A DNA stretch of 64,000 nt from Plazaster borealis. Its lineage: Eukaryota; Echinodermata; Asteroidea; Forcipulatida; Labidiasteridae. The translations under genes were made by a program, and so were the position numbers. Below are positions 44,501 through 53,298 of this stretch, one piece after another. Position 1 is the first letter of the stretch. Each line of letters opens with the position of its first letter. The DNA is taken from positions 62,001 to 126,000 of the forward strand of contig JAJGQC010000726.1 in assembly GCA_021014325.1 (NCBI GenBank), written 5' to 3'. The notes beneath the pieces were generated by a model that saw only the letters and a program-made list of their open reading frames with translations, did no database searches and was not told the DNA's origin.

Positions 44501-46404
44501 ACAGTCCCCCGAAGACTCAGCCTAGCCCGGGGGGGGGGGGGGGGGGTGTGGTTTAAACCCTCAGTAACAACAGACAAAGACCTCGGCAAACATTTCATAA
44601 TACTCAATACACAAGAAAAACTCTACACATCTAAAATATGTCCTACCCGTACAGTGGCTTAGAGAAAGGAGGAAGGTCATGCGGTGGGCATGCTGAAGGG
44701 CATTGTGGGGGAGGGGAGCACCAGAGGGCGCTGTTTGGTAAAACTCTTAGCATTAAAGCCCGTCGGCCTAGGGAAATATGCAAATGTAGCAATTTGCTCT
44801 ACAGTAAATGTATGAGTGACGTAGACATATGAAATTACAACAATAACAAAAAGGTGTAGGAAGCTGTTATTTATTAAGGCTAAGTAGCCAATCACTCATA
44901 AATGTTGTCAACGCCCCTGCTGCGAGTGACGCACAGCAGTTTGACCTGATTGACAACACGCAATTTTGTGTCTGCAGATTGAATTTTAGATTGCACAGAT
45001 TCTACAAGTATTAAGTGGCACATAGAAGTAGCTATAGCGTATGTTTCATTAGAGAAATAACAGCTGCCTACTAATTATTATTGATACAAAGCTTTTATAC
45101 ACAGCTTTGTACAACAAGAACTCAAATGCATATATGTAGGATTTATTTAGAGTCTTTCTGTATACTCTCAACGCTAGTGGTATCAGATGAAAAACAAGGC
45201 AAAATTCATATCACATTAAAGACAATGTTGATCTCTTTTTTTGCAAGGCAAAATGTAAAACAATGTTTACTGTAATAGCAAAAAGTGATACATGAGTTTA
45301 GGCAGGATTAAAATGTATATGTGGCGTGTCGTTGCCGATCGGATAAGATCACCGAACTCAAGCTCTGGTGTTTCTGATCAGCAGAGTGTGGGTTCGAATC
45401 CCAGTCGCGACACTTGTGTCCTTAAGCAAAACACTTAACCACATGCTTCGTCCTTCGGATGGGACGTTAAGCCGTAGGTCCTGTGTGTTGTGTAATGCAC
45501 GTAAAAGAACCCAGTGCACTTATCGTAAAGAGAAGGGGTTCGCCCCGGTGCTCCTGGTTTGATTGGCAGCATATTGCGCCGCAGCACCTTGTAAACCATT
45601 ACATGGTGCTATGTAAAAGGATAGGTCTCATACTTCAACACGTAACTCCACTTACCTTGTAGGACAAATACTGAGCGCTTTGAGACACCCATTGGGAGTA
45701 TAAAGCGCTATAGAAGAACTGCGTAATATTATTATTATTATTATTATATGCTTTGACTTATATATTTTGAGGTGTGATAATTTTTCTATTAATGCCTTAA
45801 ATAATGTTCTTGAAAGTATCATGACACCTGGAAAATGCTGAACAGTTTTTATCTGTTATGGAGTTACAAAATAAAGAAATTCCTGATTTTTTTTAACGGA
45901 AAAACATCTCTTAGAGTTGTACTAAACAGGCATAAAGATATGAGAAACTTTTACTAAATTAATGCAGCACTATTTTAGGGTTTCACTCTTTCCCAAACCC
46001 CCACAGTAAACTGAAAATCATAAGTAGCCTGTTTTGAACATTTGATAGACATTGGATATCAGACGAGAACTTTTATTTTAATCTTCTTTAGTTATCAGGA
46101 ATTAATAACTTACAGAAATGTTATAATCGTTTGTAATTTGGGAAACAAAGCCCCATTAGTTAAGAACTTTAACAGGATTTTTCCTAAAAAATCTTTCAAA
46201 ATTTACTTATTAAAAATTGTATGTTATCATTGTGTAAGTATCATGAAAGCCACAGCACCTAGGATGATTTCAACTAAACTTCAGATAATGATACAAGGCA
46301 AGAATGGACCTGGGTTGGCATTAGATTGACTGATATCCAGATTTGAATAAAGAAAAAATACTGGACTTACCACCAAGAACCAGGAATAGAAAGGGACTCA
46401 TCAT
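20277..46404 (-). CDS. Gene A: secreted fibrinogen-related protein with four internal discoidin (F5/8C) domains, 13 exons
   Basis: Thirteen coding exons join in frame into a predicted 905-residue secreted protein. Order on the minus strand: signal peptide (residues 1 to about 20), linker, N-terminal FReD (about 59-187), F5/8C domains 1-4 (about 188-339, 340-495, 496-653, 654-811), C-terminal FReD (about 812-905). Every junction matches in phase: exons 1 and 2 end in phase 1, exon 3 in phase 0, exon 4 in phase 1, then each discoidin domain is a 1-0-1 exon pair. FReDs and discoidin domains are extracellular carbohydrate- or ligand-binding folds, so a soluble lectin or immune recognition role is an inference. 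No transmembrane segment is seen. The odd point is that the discoidin block separates two halves that together make one ordinary FReD. The alternative is that the discoidin exon pairs are optional cassettes. The exon set is well supported; the full-length transcript is not proven. Confidence 0.8.
21030..21250. mobile_element. Foldback element in gene A intron
   Basis: GGAATTATGAACTCTAA and TTAGAGTTCATAATTCC, plus CATGATGATCATAATGAC facing GATCATGATGACAG, form an interrupted inverted repeat just before a MITE. Confidence 0.55.
21263..21629. mobile_element. MITE family 1 copy in the last intron of gene A
   Basis: TTAAAGGTGTCATACACGTTTGG at one end and CCAAACGTGCCTTTAA at the other, with a shortened right terminus. 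Confidence 0.8.
21719..21857 (-). CDS. Gene A exon 12: F5/8C domain 4, C-terminal part
   Basis: It encodes [16 protein letters not shown], then [15 protein letters not shown] and MRIELIGCR. Its end, AGA A|GTAAGT, is in phase 1 and joins exon 13 in frame (codon AGT, serine). A homopolymer A tract lies next to its acceptor. Confidence 0.87.
22273..22607 (-). CDS. Gene A exon 11: F5/8C domain 4, first part
   Basis: It encodes [18 protein letters not shown], then [45 protein letters not shown] and WYNVSG. All hallmark residues are intact. Acceptor TTTACAG, donor GTAAAT, phase 1 in, phase 0 out. Confidence 0.88.
23283..23421 (-). CDS. Gene A exon 10: F5/8C domain 3, C-terminal part
   Basis: It encodes [16 protein letters not shown], then [14 protein letters not shown] and RVELLGC. 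The N-terminal strand is the most diverged of the four copies. Acceptor CACAACAG, donor GTGAGT, phase 0 in and phase 1 out. Confidence 0.86.
23948..24282 (-). CDS. Gene A exon 9: F5/8C domain 3, first part
   Basis: It encodes [18 protein letters not shown], then [39 protein letters not shown] and a YQLEYSDD strand. It departs from its sisters in CLQRLGM where they have CGxxLGM, and it has an extra cysteine in YCITASS. Acceptor CTTCAATAG, donor GTAAGA, phase 1 in, phase 0 out. Confidence 0.86.
24367..24543. mobile_element. Near-perfect 177-bp hairpin between two discoidin cassettes
   Basis: CTTCACTGTGTGGCTTTTGG at the left pairs with CCAAAAGCCACACAGTGAAG at the right; pairing continues to the centre (CAATTGCCAATTG near 24455). 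Few mismatches, so it is recent or maintained. Confidence 0.85.
24855..24996 (-). CDS. Gene A exon 8: F5/8C domain 2, C-terminal part
   Basis: It encodes [16 protein letters not shown], then [15 protein letters not shown] and RVELLGC. It has one codon more than the other three C-terminal exons (142 against 139 bases). Donor GTAAGG, acceptor CTTCACAG, phase 0 in and phase 1 out. Confidence 0.87.
25905..26230 (-). CDS. Gene A exon 7: F5/8C domain 2, first part
   Basis: It encodes [24 protein letters not shown], a WCPSDSDKD turn, WYQVDL, GVITQG and a [10 protein letters not shown] strand. Cysteines are present in the first loop, before the WCP turn, and in WCP. Acceptor CTATTCAG, donor GTATGA, phase 1 in, phase 0 out. 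The 5' end of this exon and its upstream intron were copied to 31824-32740, where the exon copy is broken. Confidence 0.88.
28770..29480 (+). repeat. ~145-bp tandem array, copy set 1
   Basis: About five units containing CTTGAGTTATCGCTCTGAC, GCCATAATGACCTTAATATT, AACAACAGGCTTCTGGGGG and GGAGTTGATATGCCAAG. A single related unit lies near 27410-27545. CA microsatellites flank both sides. Confidence 0.85.
30573..30711 (-). CDS. Gene A exon 6: F5/8C domain 1, C-terminal part
   Basis: It encodes [16 protein letters not shown], then [16 protein letters not shown] and the closing LRIELLGC. The ARYIRIxP and ELLGC motifs are the C-terminal signature of F5/8C domains. It is 139 bases, phase 0 in and phase 1 out, the same length as exons 10 and 12. 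Confidence 0.88.
30869..31185 (-). CDS. Gene A exon 5: F5/8C domain 1, first part
   Basis: It encodes [18 protein letters not shown], then [29 protein letters not shown] and a VTHYQVQYS strand: the N-terminal two thirds of a discoidin fold (CxxxLGMExxxIPDxxITASS). Unlike domains 2-4 it lacks the WCP cysteine in the middle of the domain (WVPYNGQ instead). Acceptor TTTCAG, donor GTAAGA, phase 1 in, phase 0 out. Confidence 0.86.
31336..32740. repeat. Rearranged intron duplication within gene A
   Basis: 31824-32740 is a direct copy of about 26178-27060. 31336-31823 is a reverse-complement copy of about 26865-27330. The two source parts overlap, so the copy is itself an inverted repeat: roughly 31565-31823 pairs with 32490-32740. 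The block lies between exons 4 and 5. Confidence 0.75.
31824..31875 (-). pseudogene. Broken copy of gene A exon 7
   Basis: This stretch and the intron beyond it repeat 26179-26230, the splice acceptor and first ~17 codons of exon 7. The copy has lost one C in the LGME segment and differs in the GPYLG segment, so the frame is broken, and it ends abruptly within the exon. No donor or second part follows. It is a relic of duplication, not a fifth discoidin domain. Confidence 0.8.
33056..33311 (-). CDS. Gene A exon 4: core of N-terminal fibrinogen-related half
   Basis: It continues the FReD with [19 protein letters not shown], then [20 protein letters not shown], the most diagnostic FReD segment, then WTIRLDL and [14 protein letters not shown]. 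It stops exactly where an ordinary FReD would go on to its SAGDxL loop and calcium-site region. Acceptor TTTCTAG, donor GTATGT, phase 0 in and phase 1 out. The next exon downstream is a discoidin exon; the missing FReD half is encoded 12.5 kb further on, in exon 13, also entered in phase 1. Confidence 0.87.
34074..35133. mobile_element. 1.06-kb inverted-repeat transposon in a gene A intron
   Basis: Left end TTAGGGAGCGTCTCAAAAGTCGG pairs with the reverse complement of CCGACTTTTGACACGCTCCCTTA. Subterminal regions hold many GGGAACGTTCCC-like palindromes. A TTAA is present at the right edge and TTAG at the left, so a TTAA target is possible. No transposase ORF. Confidence 0.7.
35374..35504 (-). 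CDS. Gene A exon 3: start of fibrinogen-related domain
   Basis: It encodes the opening of an FRe[18 protein letters not shown], then GIYTIYP, then [12 protein letters not shown]. These match the family pattern of a first cysteine in DCxxLL, the YTIYP strand and the VxCDM cysteine before GGW. Acceptor ATCCATCAG, donor GTAAGT. Phase 1 in, phase 0 out. Confidence 0.85.
36045..36329. mobile_element. Foldback element with ~137-bp arms and 8-base loop
   Basis: AAGTAAGAAGTACTATAAAC at the left pairs with its reverse complement at the right; the centre is GCTCGTCTTC, AGGAGAAT, GAAGACGAGC. Few mismatches along the arms. Confidence 0.85.
37477..37617 (-). CDS. Gene A exon 2: end of signal peptide and linker
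   Basis: The acceptor TTTTCCAG precedes the exon and GTAAGA follows it. Its 141 bases are 47 codons in phase 1 to phase 1, matching exon 1 and exon 3. It encodes VILELTESK and then a region with no domain I recognise, containing one cysteine (NRCQS) and a basic patch (KQVPKRNR). It lies 8.75 kb from exon 1, an intron filled with mobile elements and tandem repeats. Confidence 0.7.
37900..38830 (+). repeat. ~155-bp tandem array, copy set 2
   Basis: Six to seven units of the same family as 28770-29480 (CTTGAGTTATCACTCGGAC, CCATAATGACCTTGACATTT, AAAACAATAGGCTTCTG, GGAGTTGATATGCCAAG). Two unit types alternate in part (with GGATCTCGAGACC or GGGATCCCAT), hinting at a two-unit higher period. It lies in intron 1 of gene A. 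Confidence 0.85.
40081..40380 (+). CDS. Unrecognised 100-codon first exon inside a transposon
   Basis: The ATG in GCAACATGG context opens [20 protein letters not shown] and runs exactly 100 codons to ...NNHRAVP, where CCG|GTAATT is a possible donor; without splicing the frame stays open to 40482. It includes acidic [20 protein letters not shown] and [17 protein letters not shown], which look like real alternating strands and helices. I recognise no family. It lies antisense in intron 1 of gene A. It may be a captured host exon or the start of the element's own gene. Confidence 0.4.
41492..41536 (+). repeat. AAT microsatellite
   Basis: About 15 AAT units without interruption. Confidence 0.95.
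42421..43668. mobile_element. 1.25-kb compound foldback element
   Basis: GACTTGTGGACAAGTTGTTAAA at the left and TTTAATGACTTGTCCACAAGG at the right are inverted. Each arm is itself a hairpin: AACTTGTGAAACCC closes the left arm near 42556 and GGGTTTCACAAGTCG opens the right arm near 43500. A MITE has inserted inside (42812-43149). Confidence 0.65.
42812..43149. mobile_element. MITE family 1 copy inside a larger foldback element
   Basis: Ends TTAAAGGCATCGTATACG and CGTGTACGATGCCTTTA; the interior is diverged from the other copies. Confidence 0.7.
45326..45750 (+). mobile_element. tRNA-Leu-derived SINE
   Basis: The head (45326-45413) reads as a leucine-type tRNA with a CAA-like anticodon loop (ACTCAAG), a long variable arm and a B box GGGTTCGAATCCC. 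A body follows with CCTTCGGATGGGACGTTAAG, a motif typical of conserved central domains of invertebrate SINEs, then GAGCGCTTTGAGACACCCAT and an ATT-repeat tail. TATATG occurs on both sides, a possible target duplication. Confidence 0.85.
45751..46370. other. No gene seen; intron 1 of gene A, AT-rich
   Basis: Only short reading frames; nothing identified before the donor of exon 1. Confidence 0.35.
46371..46404 (-). CDS. Gene A exon 1: start codon and signal peptide core
   Basis: The minus strand reads ATG ATG AGT followed by codons for [11 protein letters not shown], a short hydrophobic core, then a phase-1 end at G|GTAAGT. Exon 2 continues with VILEL in the same frame, which completes a plausible signal peptide. 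The first of the two adjacent ATGs is preceded by GAGGAC, an acceptable context. A TATA box and initiator 160-190 bases upstream support this as the true first exon. Confidence 0.72.
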
Positions 46405-46561
46405 GTCCTCTCCACTGAAGAAAACAAACTGTATCAGCACAGACAGTCAGAGTTCTGGAATCTCCTGAGGAACAAAGTAACAACTCTATCAACAGAGGCA
46501 GATAGCGATCTAAAACTGGTGTGAGTTTAGTACATGTGTTGATCAGCAGCTCCTTTCCTTG

Positions 46562-46597
46562 CACTGAGTTTTAAGACTACCTCCAGCGTGTTATATA
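46562..46597 (-). promoter_or_regulatory. Gene A core promoter: TATA box and initiator
   Basis: On the minus strand TATATAA lies at 46597-46591, and an initiator-like TCAGTG has its A at 46565, 32 bases downstream, which is the standard TATA to start-site distance. This predicts a 5' untranslated region of about 160 bases before the ATG at 46404. Seen in sequence; promoter function is inferred. Confidence 0.5.
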
Positions 46598-47429
46598 TGT
46601 GTACACATACACCTGTACATGCATTGAAGTATTACACTCGTCACATTGCCTGTACATGTATGTGGCTGGGTATCAGCCAATCAGGCACAAGCATGTTGTT
46701 GTAAAGCTATAAGCCTTCCTTAATATTTTGTGCATGATGCAACCATAGTAATCCTAAATTAGGCTACAGGCGCAGCGCCAAATGGTGATCACATATTTCG
46801 TGGCTGTGATTGGTCAATGAAAAATGGGGTGGGCGTACTGGAGTGGTGTATCGGTGGCACTGCGCCGGTAGCCTCATCTTGGAATACAATGATGAATGAA
46901 TGTTAAGAAAGGCCTATGGCGATATCACACTGCACTGTCACCAGTCTGCTATCCACTTTCTTCTGATCTTTGCAAAGAGTGAATGACATACAGATGTAAA
47001 TGAAGAGATGAACTTTGAACTTTACACCAAGAAAAGAAAAGAACAGAATTAAGAAGGGTTTCATCAGCTGATCCTTCCTAGGCAGGGATTGATCAAAAAT
47101 GCTTCAAACTTGTTTCACTTCATGTATATACCCAGGTGTGTGTAATACACCTCAACATTACACACTGGTTTATGACGAGGCCATTCAGTCATGAGGTGCC
47201 ATCCAATCAGACACAAGCATAGGTTGTATGGCTTTCTATTAACAGCATCCAGCCTTGATGTTTTACTGTATTACAGTTTACTATCAACGTTTGTTGGTCT
47301 CTTTAATTGAAGGAGCTAATGGGTAAAACTTACACAGTACTTCTTTTATTTCAAGAAGATTGACTAAAGCATCTATGATGTTAATGGAAATCAGTAATAA
47401 GGAGGAATAAGGGTAACTATTTATTGTTG
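46598..47429. other. No gene seen; upstream of gene A
   Basis: Two diverged segments share TACATG, TCAGCCAATCAGGCACAAGC or CCATCCAATCAGACACAAGC, so a promoter-side duplication is possible (46640-46700 and 47140-47230). CCAATC boxes occur, but their role is unknown. Confidence 0.3.
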
Positions 47430-48435
47430 GATACACCAGTGTGCGCAAACAGAAAAGGCAAAATTTGATTGGAAAAGTCATTTAAAAAAAATTATGAAAC
47501 CAGGACACAAAAAACCAAATAGCTTTGACTCACCACCATGACCTTGAACTTTGACGTTATTCACCCCAAAACATTCCCAACTTTCCTTTCTCTAAGAGCA
47601 ACCCCACCCAAGTTCGAAGTCCAAAAGTCACTTGTAACGCCAGTTACGATTTGGAAACCCCAGACAGACGGTTGCCCGAACCGTCTGTCCGGACGCCGTA
47701 GGCAATAACAATACCCTTTCAGACTATGGGGCACAGGGGTATAAAAACACAAAGATTACAAATATAGTATTTAATAAACATTAGGGTCGATTGCTGTGTT
47801 GGGAGTTTCTTTACTTTTTTATCAGGATTAAAGAAAGACACCTGATAAATATAAATGAATAATACGTGTACTTTCTCTTCAGTATTCAGTTCAGCATCAT
47901 TGACATTCTAATTGATTGCTGGAGTGTATCATTTTGAATCTATAGTGTAAATATTTGTTGGGAGCAGTTAAAATACAAAAGAATGAAACAGCCATGAAAT
48001 TAATCAACCTACGCTCGTTACAAGCAGTGGCATCTTGTTTATGTCCTTAGTCTGAACTCAGGAAAAAAAACCAACTAGAGGTAAATGATGTTTCAGTATC
48101 AGATCATGCAATGGTCATTTACAATAATTACTTTGTACACATTTCTAGTGGGTTTTTTCCTCGCAATTCAATCTTTTATTTGATCTTAATTGAAATTGGC
48201 CAATATCCTGGAAGAATTGTTATTGAGACAAGCTACCCACACAGTACACAGCCTTCATTTGGACTATTGTACTATACACTTGCTTGTTTAAATCCACAAG
48301 TTAAAATGTTACTATGTTACGTCAGACATATTAATATGTTAGAAGTAACTACTCTCAGGCAAATTTAAATGAGTGGAAACTACATGTCACTTCGTCCCTA
48401 GTTGTACATGTAGGTCTCCCTATTTTGTCAGCTAG

Positions 48436-48509
48436 GGCTAGATAGCTCAGTTGGTAGAGTGCCTAGAATGTTAATTCGGAGGACGCAGGTTCAAGTCCCG
48501 CTCTAGACA
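48436..48509 (+). tRNA. Degenerate tRNA-like sequence, Asn-type anticodon loop, copy 1
   Basis: Perfect A box (TAGCTCAGTTGG) and B box (GGTTCAAGTCC) and a 6 of 7 acceptor stem. The loop ATGTTAA would give anticodon GTT, but the anticodon stem has a mismatch and two wobble pairs, and the T stem has one mismatch. More likely a pseudogene or a SINE-type head than a working tRNA. Confidence 0.45.
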
Positions 48510-49765
48510 ATTTTCTTTTGTTCAACCCAAAATTACTTAAAAGTTACGCAGTCAGTTTCCCTTGTGGTTTACTTAAACTTGATTTTGATGAGTTGTGTAC
48601 AATCCACCAATGATGTAACTGGATACACCAATGTGCGCAAACAGAAAAGACGAAATTTGCTTGGAAAAGTCACTTTGAAAAATGATGTTTTTCTGTTATT
48701 CATAAAGTAAAATTGTTCATTGAACTTATACTTCTTTGTTTTGCAAGAAAGTTGGTGACCTATGCATTGTTTATTGGCATATTAATAGAGCAAACCCCAT
48801 CCAAGTTACAAGACCAAATGTCACTTCTCACTCTCAAGTTACGCCCCGGGCAACCAAATAGCTTTGACTCACCACCAAGACCTTGACCTTTGACCTTATT
48901 CACCCCAAAACATTCCCAACTTTCCTTTCTCTAAGAGCAACCCCACCCAAGTTCGAAGTCCAAAAGTCACTTGTAACGCCAGTTACGGTTTGGAAACCCC
49001 AGACAGACGGTCGCCCGAACCGTCCGTCCGGACGCAGTAGGCAATAACAGTACCCTTTCAGACTATGGGGCACAGGAGTATAAAAACACAAAGATTACAA
49101 ATATAGTATTTAATGAACATTAGGGCGGATTGCTGTGTTGGGAGTTTCTTTACTTTTTTATCAGGATCAAAGAAAGACACCTGATAAATATAAATGAATA
49201 ATACGTGTACTTTCTCTTCGGTATTCAGTTCAGCATCATTGACATTCTAATTGATTGCTGGAGTGTATCATTTTGAATCTATAGTGTAAATATTTGTTGG
49301 GAGCAGTTAAAATACAAAAGAATGAAACAGCCATGAAATTAATCAACCTACGCTCATTACAAGCAGTGGCATCTTGTTTATGTCCTTAGTCTGAACTCAG
49401 GGGAAAAAAACTGGAGGTAAATGATGTTTCAGTATCAGATCATGTAATGGCCATTTACAATAATAACTTTGTACACATTTCTAGTGGGTTTTTTCCTCGC
49501 AATTCAATCTTTTATTTGATCTTAATTGAGATTGACCAATATCCTGGAAGAATTGTTATTGAGAAAAGCTATACCCACACAGTACACAGCCTTCATTTGG
49601 ACTATTGTACTATACACTTGCTTGTTTAAATCCACAAGTTAAAATGTTACTATGTTACATCAGACGTATTAATATGCTAGAAGTAACTACTCTCAGGCAA
49701 ATTTAAATGAGTGGAAACTACACTACTTCGTCCCTAGTTGTAGGTCTCCCTATTTTGTCAACTAG

Positions 49766-49838
49766 GGCTAGATAGCTCAGTTGGTAGAGTGCCTAGAATG
49801 TTAATTCGGAGGCACAGGTTCAAGTCCCGCTCTAGACA
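49766..49838 (+). tRNA. Degenerate tRNA-like sequence, copy 2
   Basis: Same as the copy at 48436 with the variable region changed (GGAGGCACAGG for GGAGGACGCAGG), one base shorter. It lies at the same place in the next 1.33-kb unit. Confidence 0.45.
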
Positions 49839-50658
49839 ATTTTCTTTTGTTCAACCCAAAATTACTTAAAAGTTACGCAGTCAGTTTCCCTTGTGGTTTA
49901 CTTAAACTTGATTTTGATGAGTTGTGTACAATCCACCAATGATGTAACTGGATACACCAATGTGCGCAAACAGAAAAGACCAAATTTGCTTGGAAAAGTC
50001 ATTTAAAATGATGTTTTTCTGTTATTCATAAAGTAAAATTGTTCATTGAACTTATACTTCTTTGTTTTGCAAGAAAGTTGGTGACCTATGCATTGTTTAT
50101 TGGCATATTAATAGAGCAAACCCCATCCAAGTTACATCCAAGTTACGTTATCCACTCTCAAGTTACGCCTCGGAAACCAAATAGCTTTGACTCACCACTA
50201 AGACCTTGACCTTTGACCTTATTCACCCCAAAACATTCCCAACTTTCCTTTCTCTAAGAGCAACCCCACCCAAGTTCGAAGTCCAAAAGTCACTTGTAAC
50301 GCCAGTTACGATTTGGAAACCCCAGACAGACGGTCGCCCGGACCTTCCGTCCGGACGCCGTAGGCAATAACAATACCCTTTCAGACTATGGGGCACAGGG
50401 GTATAAAAACACAAAAGATTAGAAATATAGTATTTAATGAACATTAGGGCGGATTGCTGTGTTGGGAGTTTCATTACTTTTTTATCAGGATCAAAGAAAG
50501 ACACCTGATAAATATAAATGAATAATACGTGTACTTTCTCTTCAGTATTCAGTTCAGCATCATTGACATTCTAATTGATTGCTGGAGTGTATCATTTTGA
50601 ATCTATAGTGTAAATATTTGTTGGGAGCAGTTAAAATACAAAAGAATGAAACAGCCAT

Positions 50659-51039
50659 AACACAATAGGAAACATCTTGTCTTTATTGGAAGTTAAGTTT
50701 TGCGTTTTTATTCAGTGACAAATGAGTATCGAACTGCTACACAGCAGTGGCAATGAAGTAACCTTCAGATTGTTCAAACAAAATCGAATTGACACCTTCG
50801 GACGAATCAATTTATGAAAAGATGGTTTATTACCAATTAAAAATACACAATAACATAGTTCTGTTCAGAATGTTTTATTTTGTACAAATAAAATTTAGTT
50901 ATTGTTGTTTTCCTATATCAAATCAACGGATTTAACTTTATATCATTCAACAAAACGATTTTGAATGTTTTGGTGAAGCTTTTCCTTTTCTCAATTTTGT
51001 TTGTCAATTCTCAACAAACAAACAAACAAACAAAAAAGC
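50659..51039. other. No gene seen between two tandem arrays
   Basis: AT-rich, with a run of AAAC units near 51016-51032 just before the satellite. Confidence 0.4.
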
Positions 51040-53180
51040 AAACTGTATAGTCAGTTTGGCTATGAGGGGTGCCAATCGGCACCCTTCATGAAGAGTCTAT
51101 ACTCCTATGTACAAAGAGTAAAATGAATACAAAAAGGCATACCATAAAGTCAGTTTGGCTATGAGGGGTGCCAATCGGCACCCTTCATGAAGAGTCTATA
51201 CTCCTATGTACAGAGAGTAAAATGAATACAAAAAGGCATACCATAAAGTCAGTTTGGCTATGAGGGGTGCCAATCGGCACCCTTCATGAAGAGTCTATAC
51301 TCCTATGTACGGAGAGTAAAATGAATACAAAAAGGCATACCATAAAGTCAGTTTGGCTGTGAGGGGTGCCAATTGGCACCCTTCATGAAAAGTCTATACT
51401 CCTATGTACAGAGAGTAAAATAAATACAAAAAGGCATACCATAAAGTCAGTTTGGCTATGAGGGGTGCCAATCGGCACCCTTCATGAAGAGTCTATACTC
51501 CTATGTACAGAGAGTAAAATGAATACAAAAAGGCATACCATAAAGTCAGTTTGGCTATGAGGGGTGCCAATCGGCACCCTTCATGAAGAGTCTATACTCC
51601 TATGTACGGAGAGTAAAATGAATACAAAAAGGCATACCATAAAGTCAGTTTGGCTGTGAGGGGTGCCAATTGGCACCCTTCATGAAAAGTCTATACTCCT
51701 ATGTACAGAGAGTAAAATAAATACAAAAAGGCATACCATAAAGTCAGTTTGGCTATGAGGGTGCCAATCGGCACCCTTCATGAAGAGTCTATACTCCTAT
51801 GTACAGAGAGTAAAATGAATACAAAAAGGCATACCATAAAGTCAGTTTGGCTATGAGGGTGCCAATCGGCACCCTTCATGAAGAGTCTATACTCCTATGT
51901 ACAGAGAGTAAAATGAATACAAAAAGGCATACCATAAAGTCAGTTTGGCTATGAGGGTGCCAATCGGCACCCTTCATGAAGAGTCTATACTCCTATGTAC
52001 AGAGAGTAAAATGAATACAAAAAGGCATACCATAAAGTCAGTTTGGCTATGAGGGTGCCAATCGGCACTCTTCATGAAGAGTCTATACTCCTATGTACAG
52101 AGAGTAAAATGAATACAAAAAGGCATACCATAAAGTCAGTTTGGCTATGAGGGTGCCAATCGGCACCCTTCATGAAGAGTCTATACTCCTATGTACAGAG
52201 AGTAAATGAATACAAAAAGGCATACCATAAAGCTGCTTGGCTATGAGGGTGCCAATCGGCACCCTTCATGAAGAGTCTATGCTCCTATGTACAGAGAGTA
52301 AAATGAATACAAAAGGCATACCATAAAGCTGCTTTGGCTATGAGGGTGCCAATCGGCACCCTTCATGAAGAGTCTATACTCCTATGTACAGAGAGTAAAA
52401 TGAATACAAAAAGGCATACCATAAAGTCAGTTTGGCTATGAGGGTGCCAATCGGCACCCTTCATGAAGAGTCTATACTCCTATGTACAGAGAGTAAAATG
52501 AATACAAAAAGGCATACCATAAAGTCAGTTTGGCTATGAGGGGTGCCAATCGGCACCCTTCATGAAGAGTCTATGCTCCTATGTACAGAGAGTAAAATGA
52601 ATACAAAAAGGCATACCATAAAGTCAGTTTGGCTATGAGGGGTGCCAATCGGCACCCTTCATGAAGAGTCTATACTCCTATGTACAAAGAGTAAAATGAA
52701 TACAAAAAGGCATACCATAAAGTCAGTTTGGCTATGAGGGGTGCCAATCGGCACCCTTCATGAAGAGTCTATACTCCTATGTACAGAGAGTAAAATGAAT
52801 ACAAAAAGGCATACCATAAAGTCAGTTTGGCTATGAGGGGTGCCAATCGGCACCCTTCATGAAGAGTCTATACTCCTATGTACAGAGAGTAAAATGAATA
52901 CAAAAAGGCATACCATAAAGTCAGTTTGGCTATGAGGGGTGCCAATCGGCACCCTTCATGAAGAGTCTATACTCCTATGTACAAAGAGTAAAATGAATAC
53001 AAAAAGGCATACCATAAAGCTGCTTGGCTATGAGGGGTGCCAATCGGCACCCTTCATGAAGAGTCAACACTCCTATGTACAAAGAGTAAAATGAATACCA
53101 AAAGGCATACCATAAAGTCAGTTTGGCTATGAGGGGTGCCAATTGGCAGTCTATTATCCTATGTACAGAGCATAACATGA
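51040..53180 (+). repeat. ~98-bp satellite array, about 22 units
   Basis: Each unit has GGCATACCATAAAGTCAG, a perfect hairpin GGGTGCCAATCGGCACCC and AGTCTATACTCCTATGTAC. Units at about 51348 and 51644 share the same private changes (CTGTGAGG, AATTGG, GAAAAG, AATAAATAC) and units at about 51249 and 51545 share TACGGAGAG, showing a three-unit higher-order repeat. Units 8-15 have lost one G (GAGGGTGCC). The last unit is truncated. Confidence 0.95.
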
Positions 53181-53298
53181 ATACTATGAAATTTGAAAGG
53201 ACTTGCTTTTTTTGGTTTACATGTACTTTGTTACTCTAATCTCCAGCACTTCGTATGGAAATTGTTTAGATTATGTTATGCCACCAATGTCTGAAGGA

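Larger units (their letters stand above)
42190..44765. repeat. Inverted pair of a ~115-bp repeat
   Basis: About 42195-42310 is the reverse complement of about 44655-44765, sharing GAGGAAGGTCATG, GGGCATGC and GGCGCTGTTTGGTAAAACTC. They may be two copies of a dispersed repeat or the ends of one 2.6-kb element. Confidence 0.55.
47430..50658 (+). repeat. 1.33-kb tandem repeat, two and a half copies
   Basis: CACCCCAAAACATTCCCAAC occurs at about 47562, 48901 and 50224, a spacing of 1339 and 1323 bases, with high identity between. Copy 1 lacks about 130 bases near 47505; copy 3 stops near 50658. Units carry a TATAAAA, a GACAGACGG...CCGTCTGTC hairpin and, in copies 1 and 2, a tRNA-like sequence. Confidence 0.9.

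Noticed and set aside
43690..44530. Possible gag-like retroelement remnant on the minus strand ([17 protein letters not shown] and proline-rich stretch)
   Set aside because: Pieces fall in different frames separated by G runs and stops, and no reverse transcriptase, integrase or recombinase is present nearby.
45368..45562. Plus-strand reading frame of 64 codons
   Set aside because: It lies entirely inside the tRNA-derived SINE.
48436..49838. Functional tRNA-Asn genes
   Set aside because: A and B boxes are perfect, but the anticodon stem is mismatched and both copies sit in a tandem repeat; kept only as tRNA-like.
47561..50504. Conserved minus-strand reading frame ending VALRERKVGNVLG in three copies
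   Set aside because: Conservation follows from the recent 1.33-kb tandem duplication; the peptide has no domain and spans the hairpin.
51040..53180. CRISPR-like regular repeats
   Set aside because: Units are continuous with no unique spacers, and the genome is clearly eukaryotic; this is a satellite.
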